Shown here: positions 1 through 12,822 of the stretch, one piece after another
Layout of the letters: each line of letters opens with the position of its first letter
Numbering within the stretch: position 1 is the stretch's first letter
Assembly: GCF_021018895.1 (NCBI RefSeq)
Contig: NC_079377.1
Span: 22,378,001-22,442,000 of the forward strand
Direction of reading: 5' to 3'
Length of the DNA stretch: 64,000 bases
From: Seriola aureovittata
Taxonomy: Eukaryota > Chordata > Actinopteri > Carangiformes > Carangidae
Notes under the pieces: generated by a model
The model's database searches: none
Seen by the model: only the letters and a program-made list of their open reading frames with translations
What the model was told of the DNA's origin: nothing
Program-made: the position numbers and the translations under genes

Positions 1-2086
1 TCACCACATCTCACATACACAGACACAGCATGCCCTTTACCACTTTCTACCTCAATTCATTCAAATTAGAAAATATTGACAGGGGCTTGCTGCTAGACAC
101 TGCAGTTAAGGAATGGGTCGGGGGGCATTTTTTAGAAGTCCCTGCAAAGAAATCCCTAACCATGATGACTTTTTTCCTCAGTGAAACCACACTTTTCTTC
201 AAGACATTCAAAATGTTTTCATGCTGTTGTACTTGAGAAATTGACAGCTGTGGCCCTATTTGCATTTGGTAGTCACAGTCAATGGGGAACTAAAATATTT
301 CACTCTTTAAACCACATGCAAGCTGATTATTTTACACTCCTTAGTTTCTCTTCAATTGTTCCATTACTTTAACAAAGGTTAACATATTTAAAGGCCACTG
401 GCTTTCTGCAGGCAACCAGCATTTTTCCACTGCAGGTCAATGGGGATCCAAAAACATTTTACTGAAATAGATGTAAATGTTTTCCAAATTGATCGAGTCA
501 CAGTTGCCAGTTCCCAATTCCTGCTGAGGTGCTAATTCCTGCTGATACTTTTCATGTCCTTGGAACCAAACTTTGGTCAGTAGCTTAAAGGCAATGTAAG
601 ATTCAGTCATTTTTTATTTATTCATTTCATATACCAATGTACTAATTTGCAAGACATTGCTTTTCCTATGTACTATATTCGATGTTTCATGGAAATACCC
701 ATAAAAGCAAAACAAGATGTTGAAAAGATGCTTTTGTGCTCAGCTGAAGTGAAGAGTCAAGTTGGCACATCAAAAAAAGAGAAGATGTGATAAAAGCTGA
801 TGAATAGATTTTTTTTTAATAGACCTTGACGTTGTGCTACTTGCTCCTTTTTATTCTAGTACCAACAAAATATTCATGCCATGCTGCCCTTAATCATCAC
901 AGGCCTCTGCTACACTGAAACAAGGTCTGATTAGATTCCAAACAGGGGCTCTTACTGCATGACACCCCCCCCCCCCCATCACACCCCTTCTCTATCAACA
1001 TAGTGGGTGATAAAAACACCACAGGGTACATGTGGCAAATGTCATTGTGTGTGGGAGGCAACAATGAAATGCCATGATGTATCAGAGTTACTGGTACTCT
1101 ATTGATTTTGTAAAATAGTTGATGGAAGCACTGATTCAGTTTTTATTTTGCTGAAATTTCTAAAAATTTACCCAAAATATTTGCAATATTTTAATGAAAA
1201 CATAACTTCTCATTTTGCACAAGGTAATGTCACTCTCCAGTAGTGTTACAACAGCTTTTTGGGCATCAGTACAGCATACTTTCCAAACCAAACCAATGCT
1301 GTGCTTACTAAGAATGTGCTTTAGTCCAGCTGATGCAAAGCACATTTGCTTTTCAGGCATTCAGCTGACAATGTAGATCACTCCAGATAAGTGCAAGTCA
1401 GTATTTATGAATCCCACCATCACAAATAGCCTGGAGACAAAGAGGTTCAAGCTAAGACCTTGACACTCTTCCCTTCAAGAAACACATTTTGCCTTCATCA
1501 ATAAATAATAAGCAGCTAAATTCAAACTTTTCAGCAATTGCCAACACTGGCAAGCCAGTTTTGAGATCTAGCAGACCTTGGTTTCAGCTGCCACACACCC
1601 ACAGGTCTTGTGTCAAGCTTTCATTCAATCAATTTAAGGGTGAAAGGTGTGTTTTGGTGTTCAGTGGGGGATATACCATTTTGTTTTTTTTTAGAGATTT
1701 CAGATCCCTTTTAAAAACAGCAAAGGTAATTAAAGATTTAATCTGTTTTCCACATGTAAACACTCCAATGTGCACCCATGTGATTGTATTTCTGGGAGTG
1801 ATTATTACAATCAAATTGATGCTGTTGTTGCAAAGATGAATTAGAACAACAGCCTTCTTTCCTAAAATGATTGGGCTCTAAGCAAAGTTCACACTGCATT
1901 CTCCCCCTCTTTTATACATGGCTGATTGTCCCAGTAGATCAGGCTTTGGTTAGGTTTTCCACCAGGCTGGTTAACGTGTGAAAGCCTCCTGTGTTTTCCT
2001 GTGTATGTTATATTTTCACTGCTAATGTGTTAAAATCACCACTTTTTCTTTTGCTGTAGCCCCTGCTGTGCACTGGCCAAATAGGA
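1..2086. other. Unassigned AT-rich noncoding sequence
   Basis: No gene or mobile element recognised. It holds a 13-base C run (965-977) and two spaced copies of the 11-mer GTCAATGGGGA (278-288 and 436-446) in similar context. All reading frames here are short and show no protein-like pattern. Confidence 0.6.
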
Positions 2087-2121
2087 GACACACACACAAA
2101 CACACACACAAACACACACAC
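2087..2121. repeat. CA microsatellite, interrupted
   Basis: AC repeat broken twice by an extra A, giving three short CA blocks. Confidence 0.9.
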
Positions 2122-3603
2122 TGCTGTGTTTTTCCTGCATCTCCTCTCTCAGCAGGACGCCTCTCTTCGTCCATCTCACGTCATTATCTTATCCTTCACT
2201 GATGACTGAGTGGCGCATGGCTGCATAAGAAAATAAGAGAGTAAACACAGACACTCTGGTCCCTCTACCCATTAATGCCCATCAGAGCTGCTACACTTTT
2301 ATCCTTTACACCTTCTTCTTCTTTCTTTGTCTCCTCTCTTTACAGAGTCACTCTATCGACACTTAATTTATATTACAATTAAGACTATGTCCTCTCTTCT
2401 GCACAAGGCTGTTCACTGAGGAAAATTGCAATTTTCTACCCTCTGGGATGTCCAGTACAAGCACTGACTACTCCTGCTGGCAACAAGTCAACTGCATTGA
2501 AGTGTTGCTTGCTTAAAGGTACTTAAATAGTAATTGTTCACTATTTCCACCCACATGTTCCCAGCCTGGCCTGAGAGTCTAAAAGTTGTGGCCTAGCACA
2601 CTTTTCTAAACTTTTGATAAAGGTGAACAATATAGTCCTATGTCCAGACATATGAAGCGAGCCACAAGACATACTGTAGAGAAAGGCTCTGTTCCAAGGC
2701 TGGATTCTTAGTTATTCGCACAGTTAAGATTTTGAATGAAATGCTCTTACTTCTGGAGCAGAACCTTCACTTTGGCTCTCCATATCTCTTTACAGCTCCG
2801 TATTTTGCTACCATGCCCATTGTCATTCTAATCAAACCTACTTTTGTGAAGAAATGCCACAAATTCCATTTAACTCAAAAATACATGATATTACTGAAGC
2901 TTCTCTAACTTCAGTTTCACTGTTTTAAAGGCTTAGAAAGCTTGAATTCAGATCTTAGATATAAATGTATAAATCTTAAGTAAATAAGCAACATTTAAGT
3001 TTAAACAATAGATATAATATTATTTATTATTTTTCATTCATAAACTAAGATTTGATCAGATTTGACTGACAGGAACCAAACAATCACCATCATAGTCGTC
3101 ACAACTCAAATCTTGACAAAACCCAAATGGAGCACGGGCATAGGTGTTTTTTCCAACTAAGCCCCACTTTCTTCAAACCAGTGAGAACAGCACAGACAAA
3201 AACACAAATACAGAAATGTTTCTAACTTTGGTAGAAGATAATGTGTTCGTGTTTCCACCATTATAGTAGAAGCTGATTCAGAAAATACATTTTCAGTCCC
3301 ATTAAGCCTCTCGGTTTCATTCTGAGCCATGATGACATGCATGTTGATCGCAGTCTTACAGCATAGGATATCCGCTATTTGTTCCAGATTCCTCCATCAA
3401 GAAATCCTTGTTTTGCACCAAACAAGTGTGGACATGCAGAGAACTACAGAGAAAGTGCTATTTATAAAAGTCATTTTATTTTCATTGCTGTTACTGCATC
3501 ATGAGCTCCGGTTATGAGATTTGATCACAGTATGGCTAAGCGTGGGTATCCCAACCAGTTACAGGAAGTGTAAAACTGAAGTGAACAGAAGTGAGATTGA
3601 ATG
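2122..3603. other. Unassigned noncoding sequence
   Basis: Unique-looking AT-rich DNA with no recognisable gene, RNA or repeat boundary. Confidence 0.55.
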
Positions 3604-3611
3604 CTCTCAAC
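3604..3611. repeat. Left 8-bp target-site duplication of hAT element
   Basis: CTCTCAAC directly before the element. The identical octamer follows the other end at 4423-4430. Eight-base duplications are the hallmark of hAT transposition. Confidence 0.95.
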
Positions 3612-3665
3612 TAGGGTTGTCACGATACCAAATTTCTGTTTCGATACCGATACCAATATGTATTT

Positions 3666-3695
3666 CGATACTTTTCGATACTTTTCGATACTTTT
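3666..3695. repeat. Subterminal tandem repeat, three 10-bp units
   Basis: CGATACTTTT occurs three times without a mismatch, about 55 bp inside the left end of the hAT element. Its position suggests transposase-binding sites. That role is inferred. Confidence 0.85.
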
Positions 3696-3921
3696 TGTAA
3701 AAAATATTTCATTATATTATGTATTGCCTTAATGGGTTATTTAAATATTTAAAGAATGTCATTTAATTTTTAAAAATATATTTTTTAATGTATTTATTAA
3801 CCATGGACATGTTTTAGCTCTCTGTTTGCAGGCTACTGTAGGTTTACTACTGGGCTGGGAGGGGCTTTGTACTTCTTTCATTGACATTACAGTGCAGTGA
3901 ACAGGTGAACAACATTATCAC

Positions 3922-4155
3922 CTGTCGTTCTTGACTGAAGTCTCGGAACAAGTCCGCATGGTTGTCCTTTAAATGTTTCGACAGGTTTGAAGTGTTGCCT
4001 GCTTATGCGAGACACACTTTGTAGCACCGCTTGCACTGCGGTGCTTCTGGGTTCAGTGGCTCGCCTTTATCGTTCGGGTTGAACCTGAAATATTTCCACA
4101 CCGAACTTCGGGTCCCCATTTTGACCACAAGTACGGAATTTTCTGCAGCTGCCAT
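3922..4155 (-). pseudogene. BED zinc-finger exon of hAT transposase, nonsense-mutated
   Basis: The frame starts at an ATG (4155-4153) and reads MAAAENSVLVVKMGTRSS, then a tryptophan/aromatic block (VWKYF, residues 19-23), then CKRC at residues 41-44, GNTSNL at 53-58, and two histidines at 61 and 66. This C-x2-C ... H-x4-H order with an upstream aromatic W is the BED finger, a DNA-binding domain at the N-terminus of many hAT transposases. Codon 51 is a TAA stop (4005-4003), between the cysteine and histidine halves, so no intact finger can be made. After codon 78 the sequence reads CAG then GTGATA, which resembles a splice donor. That suggests the parent gene had an intron here and that the derivative kept only its first coding exon. 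The domain call is strong; the splice site is inferred. Confidence 0.85.
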
Positions 4156-4422
4156 CTCTATCTACGGTATTTTCTTCAACCCGCTCCGTCTGTCTAAGAC
4201 GCGACTTGTCGTTTCTCTCTCCTCCTCAGTCTAAACATGCGAGTCATACGTCACACTCGCTGGCCTCGCTGTGCTTAAAGAGACAGGCTCCAATTTACCA
4301 ATTCATTTGCATTCAATAAAATGAAATAAAAGTACCGTTTGTTTTTAAATGCTGGTATAGTACCGTTTTCAAAACTCTAGTATCGCGGTACTATACTGGT
4401 ACCGGTATACCGTGCAACCCTA

Positions 4423-4430
4423 CTCTCAAC
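4423..4430. repeat. Right 8-bp target-site duplication of hAT element
   Basis: CTCTCAAC, identical to 3604-3611. Confidence 0.95.
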
Positions 4431-5348
4431 ATAGTAGTTCATCACCAGCAGAGAATAATTGCGCAGTGGTGGTGGTGGGGATTACAAAACAAAGCCAGCT
4501 CCTCTGTTTAAATGTAGCTTTAGCAAATAGCATGGATTTGTATTGAGAAGATACGTCTTCTTCATATCTAAAGAGACAAGACTGAAAACAATAAAATTCC
4601 TCTCGATCCAATCCTGTAGTTTTTTTTATTCATTGTTTGGAAGATTGTGCCTTTATCAAGAAGGGCTTCGGTGTGGGATGCCACAGAAGCAAATAATTAA
4701 TGAGGTGATGAATCAGATGGATGCTCCGAGGTTCACATCTAGAGCGAAAAACAGCAAGACACCATCAAATTGTACTCACATGCACACTGACACAGGACAC
4801 AGGCCCATATTAAGAATAACAAACAGCAAGATAACTCAGGGTCAGAATGAACATTTACACTCGTAAGAGAGAAGATGGGCAGGAGAGAGACCTTGAGGAA
4901 GAGGAAAACACAGAGGCAGAAATATAGTAAATAGAAGAGATTAAATAACAACAATATTCTTTTTTTAAAGGATCCAAATATCATGAATAACACAGAATTT
5001 GCATTTTCATGTTTATATATGCCTGTGTTTGCAATAGTTTATGTGCTTGTATGTGATGTGTGTTGTAATCTCAATAGATATATAATTCATTGGAGGAAGG
5101 TGACTCATAACCAATCGGTTGCATCCAGGGAAAAATTGGAAGATTAAAATTTAATATGTGAATATGACAGTATGTCCCTCTTTGCGTCTTTGGAAAAAAA
5201 AGGAGGAATACAAATCAGCAAAGAGACATAGAAAAGGTGGGAAAGGTCTCCTCTAAAAGATTAGCTGCACTTGGTTCGTTCATGGATCAGAACCCAGATC
5301 ATACAGGAGAGAAGATTAATCTTTTCTCTTACTCATACATATATAACT
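4431..5348. other. Unassigned noncoding sequence
   Basis: Unique-looking DNA; no gene or repeat boundary recognised. Confidence 0.55.
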
Positions 5349-5967
5349 TAATGTAAATATGCAAGTTTTATTAATTTGAATTTCATTCAACTTAGGGTGA
5401 CAGATTTTAATTGAGTTGTTCTAATTTGAGGTGTTTTTTACTGAAATGATGAGGTGAATGTATAAACTGCGGATAGTTCACTCAACTCATGAAATTAAGT
5501 TTTTAAAGAAAAAAAAAACAAGCATATTAATAGATTTCCCAGCATGCATTGCTTGAGAATTAAAACTCTCCAGAGTTGTAGTTTGAAAAAACCTTTGTGT
5601 CTTTAATACATTTGAAGGTTGTTTTTTTTCCGTTTCTTTTTTCATAATAACAAAAACAATGTTAACTGTGATGAAGGTAAGTATTGAATTCAGTTCCCAC
5701 TTCTTTACACTTAGAATTCAGCAAAGAAACTGGATGCAGCCTTGGATATTGTTTATTTACTGACTTTGGTACAAAATGGATACAAAATGGCTTCAACAGC
5801 TGCATGTGAAATATAAAATATATGCAAATCTTTCTGTAATGACTGAAGTTCAGTTAACTTAACTAAGTCAGTTTTACATTTTCAAAACTCAAAACAAGTT
5901 TGAACTAATTATTCAACCTAAGTTCAGTTAAGTCTCAAGTTGAATAAGCTTAAAATGATTTACAGTG
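5349..5967. mobile_element. Probable non-autonomous DNA transposon, old copy
   Basis: The right end reads TTTACAGTG, the inverse of the CACTGTAAA terminus seen on many short teleost DNA elements. The left end has the weaker match AATGTAAAT. The interior repeats AACTTAA/GTTCA/CAACTTA words in both orientations and contains CCCAGCATGCATTGC, a motif I associate with this kind of element. No target-site duplication could be found, so the boundaries, especially the left one, are approximate. Confidence 0.42.
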
Positions 5968-8900
5968 CAAATTATCTTTTCGCCATGAAGATGATAACGA
6001 AAGATGTTAACAGCTGCAGCCATTTCACTTGAATTATGTTTGCAACAGGTGATTTTGCTCAAAGAATCATTTAGCAAAAGGATGTAAGGCATCTACATGT
6101 AAGAAATCATTTGAATTGTGTTCGTTTGCATACAATTTACATTTAATCTGTGCTTGTGATATGAACAAAAATGGAGGATATGCAGACTTATGTACCCATC
6201 ATATTGAGGGTTATGTTAAGGACAAAATGCTTCTGTTTGCAGAGTGTTTAAGTCAACTCTTCCCAGTTACAATGAGGCAGCTCCCAGTGGAGAGCATTTA
6301 ATTGCCACTTTAAATGGCTTAAATGAGAGTACAAATTAGATGAAACTCTTAAGCTGACCTCAACTTCAATGAATTTCTGAGGGTCAGTACATCCAAACCG
6401 ACGGTATTATGTTAACAGCTTGGAAGAATCTATTAGATCCCTTGTGGATTACCAGTTTTCAGGTGATCAGTAATCTATTATGGATTTGCTTTTAATAACA
6501 GTGTTTCAACCATGTGCATATTGTTTCAGCTCACATCAGTGGATTTGTGCATTCCCTGTGGGTGACAATTAGCTCACAACAAGCACTTGTATTCAAGGCT
6601 CAAGGGACAATTAGCGAGCAGTGAGCTAGCGATTTGTCATGTTTGCAACACAATAGCATAACACAACCACCCACTGTGGAATTGGTTGAGTTATGAAGCT
6701 GCCATGTAGATCCTCATAAGGCGACACTTTCTCTCTGACACACAGATACACACAAATAAGAATATAAATAAAAATGGTGAAGCTGGATACATGAGCCTGC
6801 TACAGGCCACTGATCGGATGACAGGCCAATGTAAAATCATTAGGCCCAGGCCCTCAAGAATGCTAAATTAAATATGTAGAGAAAAAACATGGCTTGTAGG
6901 AATGAATCACCCGTTTTCATTTTCCATTAAAATCTATCTTTGTGTTGATAATTTCTCTAAGACATATAATATTCCAGCTCTGTGTAGAAATGATTAGCAT
7001 TCATCCCTCTCGCTGTAGCCAGTGACTGTGAGAAAATGTCAGACAGCCACTGCTAAAGGTAAAGAGCCAAAATTGAATGGGTGTCAATTGGAAAATTGAA
7101 TTAGAAGTTGATATTGTTTTCAAGCCCCTTGAGGTGAGAGAGAGGCAGTGAAAACATTATGCTTATATCTGTATACCTGAAGTCAGCATTTGGTTGATAA
7201 GCTTTATGCTTCTCTTCAGTAAAGCGTTTTCCACATGTTGCTCAAACCATACTTTTCTGGTTCATAAACATAGTATCAACAGATGGATTCAGAAAATGCC
7301 ATAGTGAAATTGCAGTTTACTTTACCAAAGGCCCAGTAATTCAAAATATAACACCAGCAGGATTCAGTGAACGTTTTAGGAATATTTTGTATATTACAAC
7401 TATATAATGAAACACAAATTTTGTCACATTGTTCACATGTACTGTGGCTGCACATAGAAAGTTGGGCTTCACTGACTTTTCATCACTGGAGAACTGTATG
7501 TGTACAGGAATAACAAGACTAGATATAAACCTAGCATATGGGTGGATCGCGCATGGGTGTGTGCAGGGTGCGATTTGTGAAACAGTCATATCAATCATAA
7601 GTCCAGGGCAGCATTTCTTTCGGACGGACCGTGAGCCTGGTCCTTTCCTCATGAGTTCACATGGGCGATGCGATCATGCACAACAAAGCAAAATGTTAAA
7701 TGCTAATTTTACATGCCAGAATTAAATCCCTCTTTCAGTTCCATGGATAGCGCAACACGGCCAAGCGTGCCAACATGTTTATTTATAAACTTTAATATTT
7801 AATATAAAATCATTCCAAAACATAAAATCCCAACATAAAAATAAATGGGCCATTTTCACAGGAGTGCGAATGCTGACAGTGAAAGTTCATTTCTGAGTTT
7901 AGTTTAGTTTGCACTATAGACTATTCTGTAGTCTATGAAATCCTGGTGGATCACCATAATGCCGTGCTGGTCAAAAAATTAGAAACACCAGCGACTGGAA
8001 ATGAGACAATATGCTTACTGCAACATGTCAGCATAGCAGCAAAAGCCCTGTTAAGAAATAAATGATTTCTGGCCACTGAAACACTAGAGGGCTTTTAATT
8101 TGAAATGTTTACAGGAAGTGTGTCAAAACCTATCAAAGTGAAGCATCTTACTAAAATATCAATATGATCAATTAAACATATCAAACAGAGGAAATTAGAA
8201 ATAAAACCCTGCCTCTAATACAAGCCTGCCTCAAATAATTACCCTCAGCAGTTGAGGTCAATAAAGGCCTCTGTCACTATTGGAGCAAACACAGAAGTTG
8301 AAAACAGTTGTCGATCCACTGTGAACGTCCCCTGATGATGTAATAGAAACTCTTTGCACCAAATCATTTTGAAAGAGCAACGGCCACCGGGTAAAGTCCA
8401 ACGCCGTTTCCTCTAAGCATTAAATACAGTTGGTTGTGTTGGTATTTTGCCTCGTGAGTTTATTGTTCTGATTTTAAGGAAAATGTCTTACCACATGAGA
8501 TAATTATATGGCAGGGAGTATAAACAAGCCAAGAAGGGTACAACTACCAATAAAACAATGCTCTGTCTTCACGTATGATTCACTACATTTAATTGCTTTA
8601 CTGTATAGGTCAGTTGCATTGCAGTTTGTCAGTGTGTGGCTGCTGTTTCTAAGCAACCTATTAGCTGAAGTTTTTATTATTATAGTTTTCTGCCTGATTT
8701 ATTAAGATTTTACTTAAGCTGAGTGCCTGATGCTCTCTTCCTTCTGAAGGAAAAAAGACAAAAGCAGAAAAACATCTACTGGCTTTCTTAACCCTAAAAA
8801 TGGTTGGATAGTTGGGGAAGAAAGTCACAAAACAAAACATGGAAAAGTATGTTCTCACGAGCGTGAAACCGTCTTTAACCTAAAAGCTTAGTGAGTCCAC

Positions 8901-9740
8901 CTTGAGAACACGAGCCACCTTTGCATGTCCCATTTTGTGCTGTGCTGATGTCATCTGTGTTTAGCTGAGTTGGGATAAGATGATTAGCTAGCCAGGCGTA
9001 TGCTAATCTGAGACCAGTGACATAGTCAGATAAGGGTCATCCAGCTGTCTGTCTCTGTCTTGCTCTGAATTCACATTTGTGGTTTTGTACTTTGGTGCTA
9101 CAGTTAGCGGTGTTCAGCAGCCTCTACACATAGGAGAGGTGGCACAGGAGAAAACTGCAGTTAAGCTTCGTTTGTACGAATTTAATGACTTAGAAGAAAA
9201 TCAATTATAACACATTGTGGACAATCCGTTTTTGCTCTTTTACAGTATCACATTTTTTCCTGCCATCTGGAACATAGTACACAAAAAAGACACGTTTTAC
9301 AGCTTGGCATTGGAAGGACTCTTATTATTTTACTTTATTATGAAACAAACATTTCTGCTGCCCAGCTTCTAACAGTGATCCTTAAAAAGAAATACATGTC
9401 CTAAAAATGAAGTGTTAACAAACTGTTTTCTGTAAATCTCAATCTCCTGTTTTACTGTGTTTTTCTGCCTAACCACTGATTAACTTCACTCTCACTGTTT
9501 GGCTTTGTGTCTCCCTCACACGTTCTCTTTCCCCTGCCTCCTGCTCCATCCTCTTTTACCATCTCCCTCTGTCCAACCATTTAGTAGCCCTTAACTCTCT
9601 CTTTTTTCTGTTTGGTTTTATCACTGTCTTTCTCTGTGTAGTGATGGATGGCTCAGGGTGAGGGCCAGTGACTTGAGCTGGATTGAAAACAACTGGCCTC
9701 TCTCTCATACACACACTAGCAGATTTGCCCCGGGTGGTCC
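5968..9740. other. Unassigned noncoding sequence
   Basis: No gene found. Two parts (6460-6700 and 6900-7140) are free of simple repeats, and the first has ACAATTAG twice. Two overlapping frames of about 100 codons on opposite strands near 7341-7725 have no recognisable domain. From 9490 to 9630 the + strand is pyrimidine-rich. Confidence 0.5.
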
Positions 9741-9746
9741 TGTGTG

Positions 9747-9785
<39 letters not shown>
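9741..9785. repeat. GT microsatellite
   Basis: TG repeat of about 22 units with one TGCG interruption. Confidence 0.95.
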
Positions 9786-9786
<1 letters not shown>

Positions 9787-11003
9787 TGTCGTCAGGTCAG
9801 TTATCTAAGTGATTGACAGTTGACATCCAGCTCCCTCAGATATAAACCACACACAGACTGAGACAAAGAAACACACACTCAAATAAGGGTTATTTTTCTT
9901 AGATTTTTTGGTGCTGAATTTTTCACACATGTTGTTAAATCTGGAGGGAGGATTTTGTCAGTTACTGGCACACTCATCTGTGTTAAGTATCTAAGTTTGT
10001 GATAGGAAAAAACTGTGGGAAACTGAACTAAAAACACATTTAATTTGATGAGATCAGCTATGGGACTTCATTCTGTGAAACTCAAAAGCCCTAATATCAA
10101 CAGTACAACCACTAGGGTTTGGCAACTGGATGAACATACAATAACTGCTATCAGTGAATGGCTGATTCTATCGCTATTTTATTTTATTTTTTTGGTTTTG
10201 TGCTAATTTAATGGTCTGCCTCCTTGAAAATTCAACTTGGTAAATAATCAACCTGAAAAGCGCAATTCAAAGTATTGACTGACAGGAACTGGCAGTTGGA
10301 GTTGGTCCATGTTATGCGCGTCATTGATGCACTGATTTGTGTTTTTCACAAAACAGGGCAGTGACTAAACAACAATTAAGCCGTCTTTAGTGGTTGGTAT
10401 CCAATCGATCGGTGCTGAAAAGCAACGTCACATCATAAACCATATTTTAGAGCCAAACCAAAAACTGTATATGCGGTTGAGCACCCTTATCATTTAATAG
10501 CATATGTTTTCCCCACCTGTTTGTTCACTTGGAAGCTGCAAGCAGAGGCGTCCTTCATCTGATGCAATAAGACTCTATTTCATATAGTGTTGAACAGCTG
10601 TTCAACCTGTCTTTACAGCTTATTGCTCATCAAAGATTTCTCATGGTGATTTATTTTGTTTGATTGAAGAAAGGTATCCTATAGACTGTAATGTTTCAGG
10701 AAAATTAGATTTTCACATTAAAGTCCATGGATGCCAGAGAATAAGGTGAAGGTAAATTTATTTAAACAGATTACACACACCTGCCAGAACATATTGGCAA
10801 TCGCAGGTTGTTTGACTGACGGTGGCTGATTGGACAATTTTAAAAAATCACCCAACCTTACTAACCACTGTCACTGTCATATTACTTCTGTCCTTGTCTT
10901 TTTCTGTAATGGATTTCAAAACAATAGTAGTAATCAGTAGCAGAGTTAAATCCAGAGTCCTTCACCTGGTGTATCTGGCCTCGTTTCTGACAGCAGTGTA
11001 TGC
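9786..11003. other. Unassigned noncoding sequence
   Basis: Nothing recognisable; AT-rich unique DNA. Confidence 0.5.

Positions 11004-11071
<68 letters not shown>
11004..11071. repeat. GT microsatellite
   Basis: About 34 TG units with one TTTG interruption near 11019. The valine-cysteine and threonine-histidine frames across it are artefacts. Confidence 0.95.
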
Positions 11072-11072
<1 letters not shown>

Positions 11073-11192
11073 TCATGTGATTGCAATCAGTGTGTACTAT
11101 ACATTCCATCTGTACTTCCTACGTCTGTGGTCATCATTATAGCAGTTATGTAACCTGGGTTATTGTGAGTTGAAGATCAAATAGGGAAATTC

Positions 11193-11195
<3 letters not shown>

Positions 11196-11226
<31 letters not shown>
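11196..11226. repeat. CA microsatellite
   Basis: Uninterrupted AC repeat of about 15 units, on the opposite phase to the GT array 125 bp upstream. Confidence 0.95.
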
Positions 11227-11230
<4 letters not shown>

Positions 11231-12227
11231 CACCAGCAGCAGATACACCCTATGGAATCAATTTAGTCAGACTGCCACTTCTTATAACACATTACAGCTC
11301 TGAGCTGATTGAATCTACAGCAGAATTCTGATCAGCAATTCTTTAAATTCTATTCACATACAAACCCTTCATGCTTTTTCCTGCGTAGATGACTTATGGT
11401 ATATCTTGAAAATGCATTACATGTGGGCAGAGTTCTGCACAAAGTTCACATTTTCAATTTTGTATACCAGTATTGTATTTGTATTGGCACAGAAAACCAA
11501 TATTGTCTTCCACATAGACATATAAAAATGTTTTATTATCTTGAGACCAAGCCAAACCAACAAAAATTGTGTTCTAAAATCTAAGGATAGTTTCACATTT
11601 TTTTAAGTATGTCTTAAAACAATAATCAGGTGTCTATATAAACAGTGAAACAGGTTTTGTTTGCTGTAGGAATTTCTCCTGTTCATTATGGCAATTAAAA
11701 AATCCCCTAACCTTAACCATGGGTTGGCTAAAAACAACAAAAAAGCTCAGTGAAGTGGGATAAAAGGACATTGAGTTGTTATGAGTAAATGTGAAAATTT
11801 GAGTGTAGTGAGTAAATAAAGGTAATTTTTGCTCTACAGCAAATAAAAACTTACCTGCTACATGAAAGTTGAATGCCATACATTCTCATCCACCTCCCTG
11901 ACCTCCGCACCCTGTCTTTCTGCCTGGCTACATAAATGACACACTCGTACTTGCAGAGTCCACAATATAAATGTAATTTCTAGGGACACTGGGCTGGAAG
12001 GCAACACTGCTCATGTCCAAAAATTACCTGCATATCATTGCCAGTAATTTACCCTATTATAGTATTATAGCCTCTATGTAAAGCTAGAGTCATTTGTTCA
12101 AGGTGAGTTTTACCACTGAGAAATAGTTGTCCTACCAGGTTTCAGAAGGGATTTAGAGCCAAGGAGAAGTTTAGTCTATTCAGTGGTAGTGCTGGATTTA
12201 CACACATCAGTGCGCTGGGAGTAAGGG

Positions 12228-12230
<3 letters not shown>
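11227..12230. other. Unassigned noncoding sequence
   Basis: Unique AT-rich DNA; no gene, RNA or mobile element recognised. Confidence 0.5.
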
Positions 12231-12290
<60 letters not shown>

Positions 12291-12300
12291 GGGGGGGGGG
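12231..12300. repeat. GT microsatellite followed by G13
   Basis: About 29 uninterrupted TG units to 12288, running straight into a G run that ends at 12300. Confidence 0.95.
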
Positions 12301-12789
12301 TGGAGGCTTTCAAATGTCAAGTCCAGGGAGATTAACAAACTAGTGAGGGAGGGCTGAGCTCGGTTCGATTCTGCTCCCCACCTCTCCTCCCTTTGCCTCT
12401 GCACTCAAACATGCTCTCTCTCTAACACGTCGTCTTAAGCGCACACACTGTCTCTTTCCTCCTCCTTTTCACAGTCTAACATCCTCCCTGTCTCTTGCAC
12501 ACACTCATGTGCATACGCACATTCTTGTGTCATTCCCCTTCTTTCTTTTACTCACCCTCTCTCCCTTGCTCTTTCCTCTCCCTCTCGCTACGCATATTTT
12601 AATACCCATACAGTGTGGGGACTTGGTGAATGAGAAGCAAAAAAAAAGTGAATAAATTTTAGAAAGGGGTTAGTGGTGGGAACAGAAACGTGGTCTCTCA
12701 TTGTTATGCATGAAAAGTCTGGCAGACTGAGGAGAAGGGAATGTGGAAAGAACAGAGGGTTAGAGAGGAAAGCAGAGACCAGTAGCTGT

Positions 12790-12790
<1 letters not shown>
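12301..12790. other. Unassigned noncoding sequence, partly pyrimidine-rich
   Basis: 12400-12590 is rich in CTC/TTCC on the + strand. No gene recognised. Confidence 0.5.

Positions 12791-12822
<32 letters not shown>
12791..12822. repeat. Poly(T) tract, 32 bases
   Basis: Uninterrupted T32. It could be the poly(A) of a minus-strand retroposon, but the adjoining sequence shows no SINE or LINE motif. Confidence 0.9.

Larger units (their letters stand above)
3612..4422. mobile_element. hAT-family transposon, deletion derivative (811 bp)
   Basis: The element opens with TAGGGTTGTCACGATACC and closes with GGTATACCGTGCAACCCTA, so its termini are imperfect inverted repeats sharing TAGGGTTG. It is bounded by a perfect 8-bp target duplication (CTCTCAAC). 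The left subterminal region holds three tandem CGATACTTTT units, and the right one holds several GTACCG/GGTACC words. Both look like the clustered transposase-binding motifs common in hAT ends. The interior keeps one broken exon for a BED zinc finger on the minus strand but nothing resembling the RNase H-like catalytic domain or the hAT dimerisation domain. It is therefore non-autonomous. The perfect duplication suggests a fairly recent insertion. Confidence 0.93.

Noticed and set aside
4031..4234. 67-codon frame, + strand
   Set aside because: Antisense shadow of the BED-finger exon remnant.
10822..11142. 106-codon frame, + strand
   Set aside because: About a third of it is valine-cysteine alternation from the GT microsatellite.
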